From: Limnanthes douglasii subsp. nivea
Lineage: Eukaryota; Streptophyta; Magnoliopsida; Brassicales; Limnanthaceae
Assembly (NCBI GenBank): GCA_036936605.1
Contig: JAUPFV010000003.1
Span: 75,314,273-75,378,272 of the forward strand
DNA length: 64,000 nucleotides
Reading direction: 5' to 3'
Of this stretch, positions 48,401 to 59,557 are shown piece after piece (position 1 is the first letter of the stretch; each line of letters opens with the position of its first letter). A program made the translations under genes and the position numbers. The notes under the pieces were generated by a model that saw nothing but the letters and a program-made list of their open reading frames with translations, made no database searches and had not been told where the DNA came from.

Positions 48401-48534
48401 TTAGACATAAATATCACGCGAGACACATCGATGGCTTCTAACTATTTCTTAATTTTAATTTAGGTAATTAGACATAAATATCACGCGAGACACATCGATG
48501 GCTTCTAACTATTTCTTAATTTTAATGTAGGTAA
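48401..48534. repeat. 67-bp tandem duplication before the MULE start
   Basis: Units 48401-48467 and 48468-48534 are identical except for one base in the unit ends (TTTAATTTAG versus TTTAATGTAG). Each contains ACGCGAGAC and ends with a TAGGTAA sequence resembling a 3' splice site followed by a donor-like GTAA. Confidence 0.9.
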
Positions 48535-48537
48535 GCA

Positions 48538-50905
48538 ATGTCTAAAGTTAGAGTTTGCATTTTCAAACATAATGGTCAAACTGCAATTGTTCATCTTAAC
48601 GATTTTAGAAAATTCTAAAGTATTCAAAATGTATATTGAAATTAGATGGGATGTGTTACATCATTACATATTCTTACTGTAATGATATGAATTGTTTATT
48701 TGTGAAAGATACGAATTTTGTGGGTCTGCTAACACTGCTTGATGTTGCACGTTTAAAAATGTTAATTTTGTTATAGAAGAGTATGTAATTGATAAGGTTG
48801 CTGAAAAAATGCTTAAATAGACTAGCTTAAGTTTATTTGAAGCCTCAAATAATCAATTAATTAGTGGAAATTAGTATTGGTCATAAAAAAACTTACTACT
48901 ACTACTAGTTGGGTAGACGCAATTATAGGTGTTGGTGAAGTTTTTTTTATCAAGGTGTTGCAGTTTTAAGGTTATTTTTATGTCGCTATGTATTAAAGCA
49001 TGGTTTTTGTTTCTAATATGTGCATAATATAAGATCTAAAATAATGGCTTATTGTGAAAATAAAGTCTCAAGTGGATGTAAAAGAAAACTTTATGCAGAA
49101 CTTGACTCCACTACTAGTTTTATGATTATTAAGCGGTTTTCAAATGCATACTTGCAACCTTAGTTTGACCAAAAAACGTATGAAACATATTACATCCAAG
49201 TTGATTGCTACAAAAAAAACATGATTCTATTAGGACATGCATTTTGTGACAATGAAAAGTGTAAAATCGTTGGTTAAATAAATTTACAGTTTAAACATTT
49301 CTTACAGTTTCTCATGGAATTTTATAGAGAAAGCTAGGATGGGGGCTTTTAGAGATAATCCTACTTTTTTAATTTACTTAACTAGTACTTCAAAATATTA
49401 AAGAGTCTTGATATTATGACCAACTGTCATGTGGAATAAAATTCGGGAAACCACTTCAAATGGAGTTTCAAAACATTTAGTTATTATCTTCAATGTTTTC
49501 ATTTTTGTCATTCACTTTTATTTGTTGATGGAACGTTTTATACCAACAAACATAGAGGAGTATTAATTTATGCAATAACACAATATGGTAACAATGTAAG
49601 TTTCATGTTTTTTTGTTTCTTATGATATACATGTAACATGCGAGACTTTAATATGTGAGTACTAGTTCACACGAGACCTATATGTAATAGTCTTGCCTAC
49701 CAACATTTGAGATATGTTATATTGTGATTCTTGACCATATGGTTATGCGAGACCTATAAAATGCTTGTTGCGATCTTGGTGCAATAAAATGAACAATGTG
49801 ATCCTGGTGCAATAAAACAAACCATGTGATCCGTGTTCATATAATATTAGTTTAATTTTATTTTCAGGTATTTTCCTTATTATTGGTTGTAAAGATGTTG
49901 ATAACTAGCTATGGTTTATGCATATTTTGAACCCTCATTTATTGGAACGTCAAATAACATTTATTTCATACCGTCATTTAAGTATCATTAATGTTGTTTT
50001 TACCTTGTATCCAAGCTGCTATCCTGTCTACTGCATTTTCCATCTTGTTCATAAGTCGAGGAATGCTCTCAGTCACTCCGATGAAAAGTTTAAGTTTAGG
50101 ATTATTTATAAGTTTAGACAATATGATTATGCTCCAAATGTATACATATTTAATGAAAGTATTAAAGTTTTTATTAGTGAAGGAGGTCAAAGAGTTACTA
50201 AATTTCTCGATAATTTACATATGGACAAATATGTTCTAATATTTTTAAAGAGAAACGATATGGTGCTACGGCATCTTTTCTGACTGAATCTTTAAACTAT
50301 CAAATTAAAGATATGTGTAGTCTATTTATTCTTTAATTAATTTAGAGTATTCGAACCTTGCTTATTACTCAAATTTTATGACGTTATATAGATGAGCTAA
50401 GTTGGATCTAGAAAATTATGCCCTGAGTATGAAAATAAGTTGAAGGTCAATGTGGAAAAGGTCATCCATGTTTAGTTTGTAAGTATTCGACAACTATATT
50501 TGAAGTCGTTTCTGAACCTATTATGGTTGTTCATTTACTATATATCAAATGTTCATGTAGTGTTTGGCAACAAGATTGTTTTCAATGCTCTTATGTTTTT
50601 TCTGCAGATAAATTTGACTCAACAAGATCATATGACATTAATATAGTCACTCCTCATCGTTAATAATTACAATAAACGTACTATTTTAGCATACACACTT
50701 TAATTACTTTTGATGAAAGTTCAAGCTCTAATGAACCGCTGAAAATTCTGCCTCCCAACTAAAAAAGACGAGTTCAAAGACCTAAAAAGAAGCGTATTCC
50801 AGCTAGAGAAGAAATAAAAACGAGACAGAAGAAATGTGGTCGTTGTTCGAAGTTAGGCCAACATAAAAGGACTTGTCCGAAACTTGTTAAAATGTTTTCG
50901 GAGTA
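48538..50905 (+). pseudogene. MuDR/MULE transposase relic
   Basis: The ATG at 48538 begins a MuDR-type N-terminus (about 26 codons before the first stop). Further pieces follow in changing frames: a CxxGCKRKLYAEL-type N-terminal zinc-binding block near 49070; the first catalytic block LLFVDGTFYTNKHRGVLIYA at about 49516-49575; the second part of the core (FMHILNPHLLE, ISYRHLSIINVV, the HLVHK region) at 49915-50283; a SWIM-type CSCSVWQQDCFQCSYVFSA near 50550-50610; and the C-terminal knuckle CGRCSKLGQHKRTC at 50835-50876. An intron-like gap at about 49600-49870 is rich in ATGCGAGAC words. Multiple stops make it inactive. Terminal inverted repeats were not found. Confidence 0.8.
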
Positions 50906-50909
50906 AAAA

Positions 50910-53570
50910 TAATTTATTGTAATAATTAATACCTAATTTTAGGTATACTTAGCGTTGCACAAGCACAAAATTATATTGTGTTGAACTTACAACTGTAAGT
51001 GACACTATAAGCTTGGGTTGGTACTTTGCAATTATTTTCTTTAAGCGTCTTACAAATCTAAGCGTCAATAATTTCCTAAATGATAAGTGGGGGCATGTGA
51101 TTAAACATTAGACATTAATATTAATGAACAAGCAACTTTACTGCAAATGAAACACCGTGCGATTCTAATTTTAGCATTCATGTATTTTTAGTGCTACTGA
51201 GCATGCGTTTCTAGTAACTAAACATGTGATTCCACTGCAAGCAAAAATGCAATTCTACTACAAATTACCACATGTTTTTAGTGCTACTGACCATGTGGTT
51301 CTAGTGTTACCGACCATGCACTTCTATTATAATCAAACATGCAATTATAATTGAACATGTGTTTTGACCTTTAAGTATATTGTTATAATGCAAAACTTGT
51401 ATATTTTACCATAAAGTCCAGGTCATATTCATTAGGTAGCGCCATCAGATCACTTACATATACATGCATTTATAGGATCCCCGTGATAATGGTAAATACC
51501 ATAGTTATGGATTTTACTATTTTTCTTCTCTTTGTATCTTACAAATTTCGTGGTATTCATAAACATCAATTATTTGCTATGTTCTTGTATTTGTTTTATA
51601 ATCAGGGAAAGTCATCTCCTCTTATTGTAACTCATATTATGCTAATTCAAGTAATGACCATACAAACTACTCATGGCCATCTTGCGTTGGTTTCTTGGTT
51701 ACCTGAAAGATGGAAGACAATGTGTCAAACACTATGCGTGATCAACTATACCTAAAGTGAACGTGCAAGTCTAACTATTCAGGAAGTAGACCTGCAAAAC
51801 CATTTATACAAAAATTAAACATGCAGCACATCAACACGTATCACTAGTAAATATACGATCTTAATTATAATAACTACGCGATTCTAAGTATAATTGACAT
51901 GCGATTCTAATTATAATGAACATGCAATTCTAAGTATAATAAATATGCGATTCCATGTATAATAAACGGGTGAGATGTGATATAAATAATATGAAATAAA
52001 TTTCTTATAATCCTACAATATATGGCTTTGGAAACCTACAATATATGGCTTTATAAACCTATAATGTATGATAATATATATTCAAATTTTAATACTAATC
52101 TACTTAAGATTCACTTATATCTTCATGAACTTGTACCCCTAATGTTGTCTCTATCTCATTCACAGTTTTTTAATAGTAGCATTCACGAGAACATCAACCT
52201 CAATCTCCACTAAGATAGCATCCCAAGTTCGTTCAACGACATCGTTAGCCTCACGTTTGTCAATCTCATCAAGATAGGATTGCGTAGGATTTGTCAAAAA
52301 ATCATCATCATATTAAACTTGTATACATGCTCTTTTATCGAGAGTATTAGATAAATATAATGGTGATGTTTCTCTTTTGTACTTTGATAGTGTTAGTTAT
52401 TCGAGTTTTTTGTGTTGCCCTTCTCCAGTCCGTGGGCCAACTGTTGTTGGTTTTGGTTATTGAGTTGGCATTCTTATGATCGTGGGTAGGCTGGTTCTTG
52501 TTCTTGTTGTATGTTTTGGGGTTGGAGTTGAAAAAGTTGGGCTTCTTCTTTTTTGGGGTTGATGAAGTTTTTATTCTTCTTATTGGTGTAAACATGGTTG
52601 AAATAAACACACAATAAATATATACCAATCTATAAAATTTACAATGGTATCCATGTATAAGCACAAATGGATGATGAAACATGCAATTATGGTGTGAGAC
52701 CTGTATAAGCACATATGGATGATGAAAAAACAACGATTACATGATGTGGATGATCAATTCTACGATTTGTCCGAGGATGCATTATTGACTATAGTATTTG
52801 TAATATTTAATGTGTTTGCTTTTTTAATAACTTCCGCTACCTTTGATTTTATTGTTTTAGTTTATATTTATTAAGACTTTTTATTATCCTCCCACATTTT
52901 CAACTTACAAGGATGATAAAAACAAACAACTTCAAATAGGTACGTAAACGTTTTTTTAAACTAACAGTGCACTATCTCGCCCACCTTTGCAAGCAGACAT
53001 ACAGATCCACGCATAGAAATGCAATGACATGTACATCGGCACATAAAAATATGCGTGAATATATACGTTTTCTTGCATATGTGTGCGAGATAGTGTTACC
53101 CATTTTTTAAAATGGTTTTAGCTTTACTTATGGATTGTGCAATGATACTCCAGTATAGATAATGATTAAGTGACGTCGTAACACAAACTTTAGAATAAAA
53201 TAACACAAAAAATAAAAAATAAATTTTGACTTCGATTACGTGTGTACGAAATAAGACACATGAACGTAAACAACATAAAACTCAAACAAAAACTTAGGAA
53301 AACATAGAAGGTAACTAAAACATAAGAACTTAGCAAAACATAAAACAAAAGCAACATATAAGAAAATCTGAAACACAAACAACAACTTATCGAAACATAA
53401 ATACTAAAAACACAATCAAATAAAATATAATGCTTATTAGTCGAAGTCGTATCCCAAGTTGTCTTCAACATCATCTTCTATAACATATAATTTAAAGTAG
53501 TCGTACAATACATGAACGTAAAGAAAACAATCGTAGAATGTCCACTAAAACAACCAAAAATAAAAAACCA
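50910..53570. other. AT-rich region between the MULE and PMD relics
   Basis: Contains scattered CATGCGATTCTA / CATGCAATTCTA words (about 51150-51970), several at short irregular spacing near 51830-51970. It also contains open frames of 90 codons (51483-51755, plus) and 128 codons (52347-52733, minus, Lys/Asn/Thr-rich). Neither product resembles a family I know. Both may be transposon accessory sequence. Confidence 0.35.
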
Positions 53571-53576
53571 TAAGAA

Positions 53577-54417
53577 TCAATCCCTGTACTCGCGACCAAG
53601 TCGGTAGCACTCGTCTAAGGGTCCACGAAGCTCCTCCAAACCAATGCCAGGGTGGCTATCCTCAAAGGCTTGCAACTCGAGTAGGTGACATGTCAAATCG
53701 TATAGTCTGGTGGCATGGGTGGGTGTGGAGGGATTCACCCCTACATATGCATCGTCGCGGTGCAACTCAGGATCGGTAATGATGAACCACAGGTTTTTCG
53801 GAACCCATACAGAGTAGGTCAATGTAGTACAATCCTCCTGACCCACAACATACTCCCCACCTCCCAGACTAGGGTCAATAACGTGAGACTCATAGTTATC
53901 CCAAGTGAATGCGTTCCAATTGTAAATAGCGTTTGCACGGTGAACCCTACTAGAACATGTAAGAGTAGGACGTAGTGCACCAGGTACCTGTAATAAAACT
54001 ATTAGTCTCTAATTCTATACACAAAAAACCAATATATTCTATCGAGTAGCGCAAAATATTACCTGCTGAATGTGACCCATCTGTCTAGCTACTCGTAGTG
54101 GATTGTATGCTTCGACAATGTCTAACGACTTCAATATCGCATCTATCCAAGCTACATATGCATGACCACGACCATCCCGTACGTACGTATACGGCGTGAA
54201 AGATACCTACAAAATATGAACAAAGGTTTTAACATTATCAAATGGAGAGTAAATTACATTATTACGGAAATTAAAAATAAATATAATTATAACTTATATC
54301 ATGCTCGGTGAAGGTAGTGCGATAATATCGAACACCATTTCGAGCCTGTTGACTTTGACGAAATGGTGAAGGCGCATACTTGCACATTGTAGGTTGTGAG
54401 ATACTGAATCTGGGGTT
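53577..54417 (-). pseudogene. Plant mobile domain (PMD)-like gene fragment, 5' part missing
   Basis: Three minus-strand blocks read in one phase: 54417-54298, 54206-54063 (48 codons) and 53987-53577 (136 codons plus stop). The last intron has clean borders (AG|GT donor at 54062, ATTACAG acceptor at 53988). The product contains VRYYRTTFTEHD, VSFTPYTY, HAYVAWIDAI, IVEAYNPLRVARQMGHIQQVPG and FTWDNYESHV. These resemble the plant mobile domain's 'yR..lD....v.W.PY', 'pdRVmrQFG..Q.iP' and 'W..y' features. The first intron would start ATAAGT instead of GTAAGT. The fragment stops abruptly at 54417, the duplication junction, where integrase sequence begins. Open frames are unusually long for this neighbourhood, so it decayed late. 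Confidence 0.6.
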
Positions 54418-55205
54418 TTGTAGCCATTGACTACTTCTCGAAGTGGATAGAAGCAGCCCCCTTGGCAGGGACAACCTCAAAAGCTGTCATAAAATTCATT
54501 TTATCCAACATATGTTGCAGATTTGGTATCCCCCAGAAAATAACAACAGACAATGGGCCACAGTTTGACAATAGAGAGATGGAAAGCTTCTGTGCCTCAA
54601 GAGGTATTCAGCACTGCTTTTCTTCACCTTTCCACCGACAGGCCAATGGGCAAGTTGAGGTGGCTAATAGAACAATACTGTCCGGTTTAAAGAAAAATTT
54701 GGAAGGGGCTGTTGGGAAGTGGCCTAGTTATCTACAAGAAGTCTTGTGGGCCTACCGGACAACACCTGGGGCTGCAACACAAGAATCCCCTTTTGCCTTG
54801 GTCTATGGAATGGATGCAGTAGCCCCCATAGAGAAGACACTCCCCTCCTTTCGTGTCCATAACTTCTCCGGACAGGCTAATGAGATGGCAATTAGAAATC
54901 AGCTTGATTTGATCGAAGAAAGACGGGTAAAAGCTCATCTTAGAATGGCACACTATCAGGGCTTGATGAGAAGCAGGTTTGCTTCTAAAGTTAAAAGAAG
55001 AGATTTTCAACCAAGAGATAAAGTATTAAGGAAAGTTTTCTTGCATACTAAGGAAAAGCTCTTCGGAAAACTGGCCCCAACTTGGGAGGGTCCGTATACT
55101 GTGGTTGAAAGAATCAAGCCTGGGACATACTGGTTGGAAGACAAAGATGGCAGGGTTTTAACTCACCCTTGGAATATTGAACACCTTCGAATGTACTTAG
55201 AATAA
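54418..55205 (+). pseudogene. Truncated integrase, copy 2
   Basis: Carries the last 260 or so codons of pol, starting inside the integrase core (the equivalent of 36,916) and ending at the same TAA. TTDNGPQF and ANGQVEVANR are present, but the HHCC zinc site, the first catalytic Asp and all of RT are absent. It differs from copy 1 by a Pro-to-Arg before QANGQ and by Arg instead of Ile in KRRDFQPRDK. The latter looks like the ancestral state. Confidence 0.9.
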
Positions 55206-55651
55206 CACTTGTGTAAATATTTACTTGTTTAAACATCCATGTAAATATTTGGGGGCATACCTTCCCCTCTTCGGTGGTACGGAGAGCTTTCAATAAAACT
55301 TGGTGCCTTCTTCAAAATTCTCTAAGTATTTTCAAAATTTTGTCTCTTATCATACTACCCGGGTTAAAAGATCTAAGGGCTATTTAAATTCTAGCCGGAG
55401 AGTCTTAATACTCTCACAATACAATAAAACTACTTAAACTCCAGCTATTTAAACAAACAATGAAAGAAGAGGATGGTTGAGCAAAATAAAATATTCATTC
55501 AACAACTTAAAACTGCCTTGGCCTTCCAAGGACTTTTTGAACAAGTTTGGGCACAGTACAAAAATCTGTCCGAATAATACGGACAACATCACAAAAAGAG
55601 TGCCTTGGCCTTCCAAGGACTTTAGTTCGAATAAAAGATAAACAAAATAAA

Positions 55652-57195
55652 TTATAAGTTAAGGTTGAGCCTTTGAAGATGGCTCACCCTCATTTGCTTT
55701 CTTGCCCTTGATGTCGCTTTTATCTTCTTACCCTTGGGGTCAATCTCTTCCTCACCTGGGCTCTCTCCGGTTTCCTCTTCATCACCGGACGAAGACTCAC
55801 CGGAGTACCCCTCATCAACCATGGTCCAGTATGGGAGATCATCATCATCCACATAGCGCCATAATTCCCCTAGCCTCCTCTTCGGGAATTTCTCGTGAAA
55901 CAGGAGGACCATATCAGACTTCACCTTTTGGATCATTAGCTCCTCGCTTTGGATCATCTCCCTGGCATAGGCGTTGATCTTGGCCTTGATCATGGCCTCT
56001 TGATCCCTCACCAAAGCAGTTTTTTCTTCAGCAGCCTGAGTCACTGCATTCTCTAAAGCAATTTTGTCAGTGGTCAGGTTGGTGACGAGCTTCTCCTTTG
56101 CTGCAGTGTCTCCCCTTGAGATTGTCAGGTCCTTCTCCAGTCCGGACAGCTTAGCCCGGAGATCTTTTACGGTCTCTTCCAAGGAAGCAACTTTTGTGTT
56201 GTTTTCATCTTGATTCTTCTTTAGCTGATCATTTGCCTCCTTGAGCAAATCAACCTTATTGGCAGCAGTCCGGAGGTCCTCGGACAGTTTTTCCTTCTCC
56301 GACTTGAGGTCTTTGATGGTGTCTGCCTGACTTCGGACTTGCCTTTCCAAAGTAAGTATTGGCTGCACGTTGCTAAGGATAGAATGAGCTATAACATCCC
56401 TCTCAATGGAAACCATAAAAGTCTTACCGTTGAAATTAACTGTGTTGGAGCTGCTTGGAGGGACATAGGGCCCTGCGAACTCATCTCTGGGCAGCCCAAG
56501 AAAATATTCACCAAGTCCACCCAGACCGGTGATGTCCATTTCATCTAAGTTAAGCTCTCCCCCCTCAACTTCATCTGTATGGAATTCCCTTGGGATCTCT
56601 TCTTGCAAGTCCCTTGGGATCCCTTCAGCCAATGTTGGGTCAGTAGGAAAAGAAGGCTCCGGGTCCCGGAGAGCAACCTCATCTCCTTGGGAAGTCTTCT
56701 TCTTCTTGGCCTCCCTATCAACACTCTCACTTGTTTGCTTGTGAGTCCTCTTAGAAGCCCTTGAGGGCTTAGGGAGATTCACTTCCTGCTTCTCGCTCTC
56801 CTGCTCCACCACTTGTAAAAGGGCTGCATCAATTTGAACCTGTGCCAGTCCCTCTGTGTCTGTTGGGGCTTCCTTCTTATTGTCGCCTGCCACCTTCCTG
56901 CCTTTCTTCTTCTTGCCCTTCATTTTGCTTGGGGCTTTGGCCCGGGCAGGCAGGAAGAGAGTCCCATCCAGTTCATGGGACCTTCTCAGCACGACGTCTT
57001 CATCAGGTTGGGTGGAGAACTCCTCCCAAGTTAGGTCTCTTCGACCTGTGGTGTTCCACAGATGGGACCTTGCTAAGTTTCCAGGAGTGAATGCCTTGTG
57101 GAACCTATTCTCCCAGTTCTCTGCGGCCCAAGCGTTAATTTTGCCACAGGTAGTCTATCCGGCCTTTAGGTAGTCCTCGAACTCCTTTGGCAGCT
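55652..57195 (-). pseudogene. Antisense gene exon 2, copy 2: full-length 3' part but early nonsense codon
   Basis: Equivalent to 38150-39693. The frame is open from a GTG at 56992 to the terminal stop at 55652 (446 codons), including the acidic tail lost in copy 1. However, between the splice acceptor and that point a CAG codon has become TAG (plus-strand CTG to CTA at 57155-57157), 14 codons into exon 2. A spliced product would therefore end there. The coiled coil and basic regions are otherwise as in copy 1. Confidence 0.7.
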
Positions 57196-57276
57196 CTATT
57201 AGAACGAAAAGAAACTGATTAGCATAAACTTAAAGAAAAGGGAAAATCGGACAGAGACTTAAGATGAGAAGCTTAC

Positions 57277-58639
57277 GATCGCTCCTCCATCTACTCCGAA
57301 GAAGGCTTGGATTCTCCCCGGCCTTGATTTTCTTGCCATTTTCCCATGAGCCACTGACAAACAAGAATTGGCTCCTCCATTTACTCTCCGATTCCAGGAG
57401 ATCATCAACAGCTTTAAGGTCATTCCCCATGTTGAAATGATAGAAGGGGAACTGATGATGTTTACACAAGCTGGCCACAGCTGCAAACTCTTCCATAGGA
57501 AGAGGGATTCCAGATAACCTAGACGCCATAATACATGACATCAAGGTGAACCAACCGTTGGGGCTTAGCTGTGTCGGGCAGAGCTTGACCAAGTGAAAAT
57601 AGCGTACTATCTCCGGGTCCAGTGGGAACCTGAGTCCCCAGTTGAATAGCTCCGTGAAGAAGACTATCTCATTCCTTTTGCAGTCCATCGGGGTCTCCGG
57701 ATCGATGGGAATTCGTATCTTTACATTCTCAGGAATCCCCCACTTAGTGCGTAATCGGCCCAGATCTGAAGTATGGATGAACGCATACTTGGTCCTTAGC
57801 AAAGCTGAAAGATACTTGAGCTCGACTTTATGAAAGCATGGCCCTACTCTTCCTTTAAGGCTCTCCGGCAGGTCCGGGTGCCTCAGATATAAGTCCTCTT
57901 TGCCCTTCTTGGCCAAAACAATAGCAGTATCAGCCTGTCCGGAAGACTCGGACTCAAATCTAACCTCCTCAGTGGAGTCCTCCATCCTCTCCTCCATAAT
58001 TATTGGGGGAGCTTCTGTAGAAGTAGTCCGGGGAGGATTGAGGCTTGGCATAGCTGATCCTCCGGACTGTTGGCTGTCCGTATTTACTCGATTTCTCACC
58101 TCAATTCGAGTTTCTGAGGCAGAAGATTCCTTTGGAGGTAGTGGGCTGCTGGCCTCTAGTCCTGACAGCCTCTCCCGGGGAGCCCTTATAGTTTTCCCAG
58201 ACCCTGATTCGCTATTTTTTGCCCCCGATTTCGAGGGTGTGTTTTTAGAAGAAAGCCCTTTGACCAACCGACTTGGCCTTTTCATGATTAACTTATCCGG
58301 GGAGTGGTCAGAGTCAGACCCCATAGAAATGAAAGAAGATTTTTTCCTAACACTTGTGACAGTAACTCCCGGTTCAACAGCAGGGATCGAATCCTGAACT
58401 GAGGAGCCAGATACTATGGGGGAGAGCGTTGATTGAAAGAGTTTTTTAGGTTTTGTACCTTTGGAAGAAGATGAACCTCTATCAGGTTCTGCGATATAAG
58501 AGGCTGGTTTCTCAATAGGCGACGATGGTAGCCCTGCAGCAAGTCGTTTTTCCTTCTCAATTCTTTGAGCTTTCTCCAATTCCGAGAGGTTAAGCCAGCC
58601 GCCCTTAATCAGTGCTGTTCTTGCTGTAAATATAAACAA
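57277..58639 (-). CDS. Antisense gene exon 1, copy 2 (Transposase_28-like domain)
   Basis: Equivalent to 39775-41077, with the same domain layout and only scattered substitutions. The open frame can be followed 20 codons further upstream than in copy 1, because a CTG there is TTG here. There is still no ATG before the Met equivalent to 40822 (58324). Splice borders to exon 2 (57276/57196) are intact. Confidence 0.65.
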
Positions 58640-59071
58640 CCAAGGAAGTTTTGAAGTTCTAGAGAGATAAAGCTCTGAGTGAAATTGCAGAGTGAAATTT
58701 GAAAGAGATAATGAGACAATGAAAAGTGAAGTAGAATTTATAGTAAATGTGAAAAAAGGAGTTGATTCCTAGGAGAATCCGAAAAGTTGGGCAATGATTA
58801 AAAGACGGCGCTGATGTCGTTAATGGCACTTAAAAGAGGTAACTTGTTCGAGAAAGTGGTGCAAAGTTCAAGGTGAAAAAACGGCTAAAGTGACCAATCA
58901 GAGAGTGACACGTGTCCCATTAACTCTGGTAAGAACCGTTTGGAATTCGTAACGTCCGGTCTGTCCGGGTTTGTCCCCAACTCTCTTCGAATTGAAAACC
59001 ACTTCCTAAATCGGACTGTTTTTCAGTTCTTTGACAAGGACGCTTGTTCAAACACCTAAAAAAGGGGCTCC

Positions 59072-59552
59072 TGATGAGTCCGAATTCGGAATGCTCCCCG
59101 GAAAGGCAGACCAATGTAAATCTCTCCGTAAACCGAACATACACTAAGAACTTAAATCGGACAGGACTTTTGAACCGGACAGATGACTTCGAACACTGTG
59201 AGCTTAAGGCTGTTCGAACTATGACTAAAGTACTAAAAAACCTAAACACTGTCTGACTAAGCTACTTGCCCATCTGCTTAAAACTCATGGGTCTTTAAAC
59301 ATGACCCGAGTCCATTAAACATGACCCGAAAGCCCATAAGGGCCCAAGTATCATACTATAAATACCCAACCACCAGCATTAACTATGGGTAACAAAAAAT
59401 TAACTGCTGCCAAGCTGCTTAATTCTCTCTCCACCTTGAAACACCTTGAAACACCCTCACACCACCTTGAAACACCTTGAAACACCCTTACACCGCCTTA
59501 AAACTCCACTTGAAATTACTTGCCTACCCCCATACTATTTTTATCCACACCA
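59072..59552 (+). repeat. Third LTR copy (duplicate of the 3' LTR)
   Basis: 481 bp, 31 bp shorter than the other two LTRs because it has two instead of three 31-bp repeats. It is followed by the same ATTTCCAGATATT flank as the original 3' LTR. This shows it arose by duplication of the locus, not by a new insertion. Confidence 0.95.
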
Positions 59553-59557
59553 ATTTC

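Larger units (their letters stand above)
36916..54417 (+). repeat. 17,502-bp unit of a direct tandem duplication, copy 1
   Basis: The unit spans from within the integrase of the young element, through the antisense gene, 3' LTR, old Tat element and MULE relic, to the PMD relic. Sequence after 54,417 restarts at the base equivalent to 36,916 and runs in parallel to the window end with a constant offset of 17,502 bp up to the LTR repeat. This pattern is exactly that of a head-to-tail tandem duplication. Copy 2 is incomplete because the window ends. Confidence 0.75.

Noticed and set aside
54418..59552. A second independent insertion of the LTR element, truncated at its 5' end
   Set aside because: The sequence after its LTR is the same host flank, including the same target duplication, as after the first element. 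Duplication of the locus explains this and an independent insertion does not.
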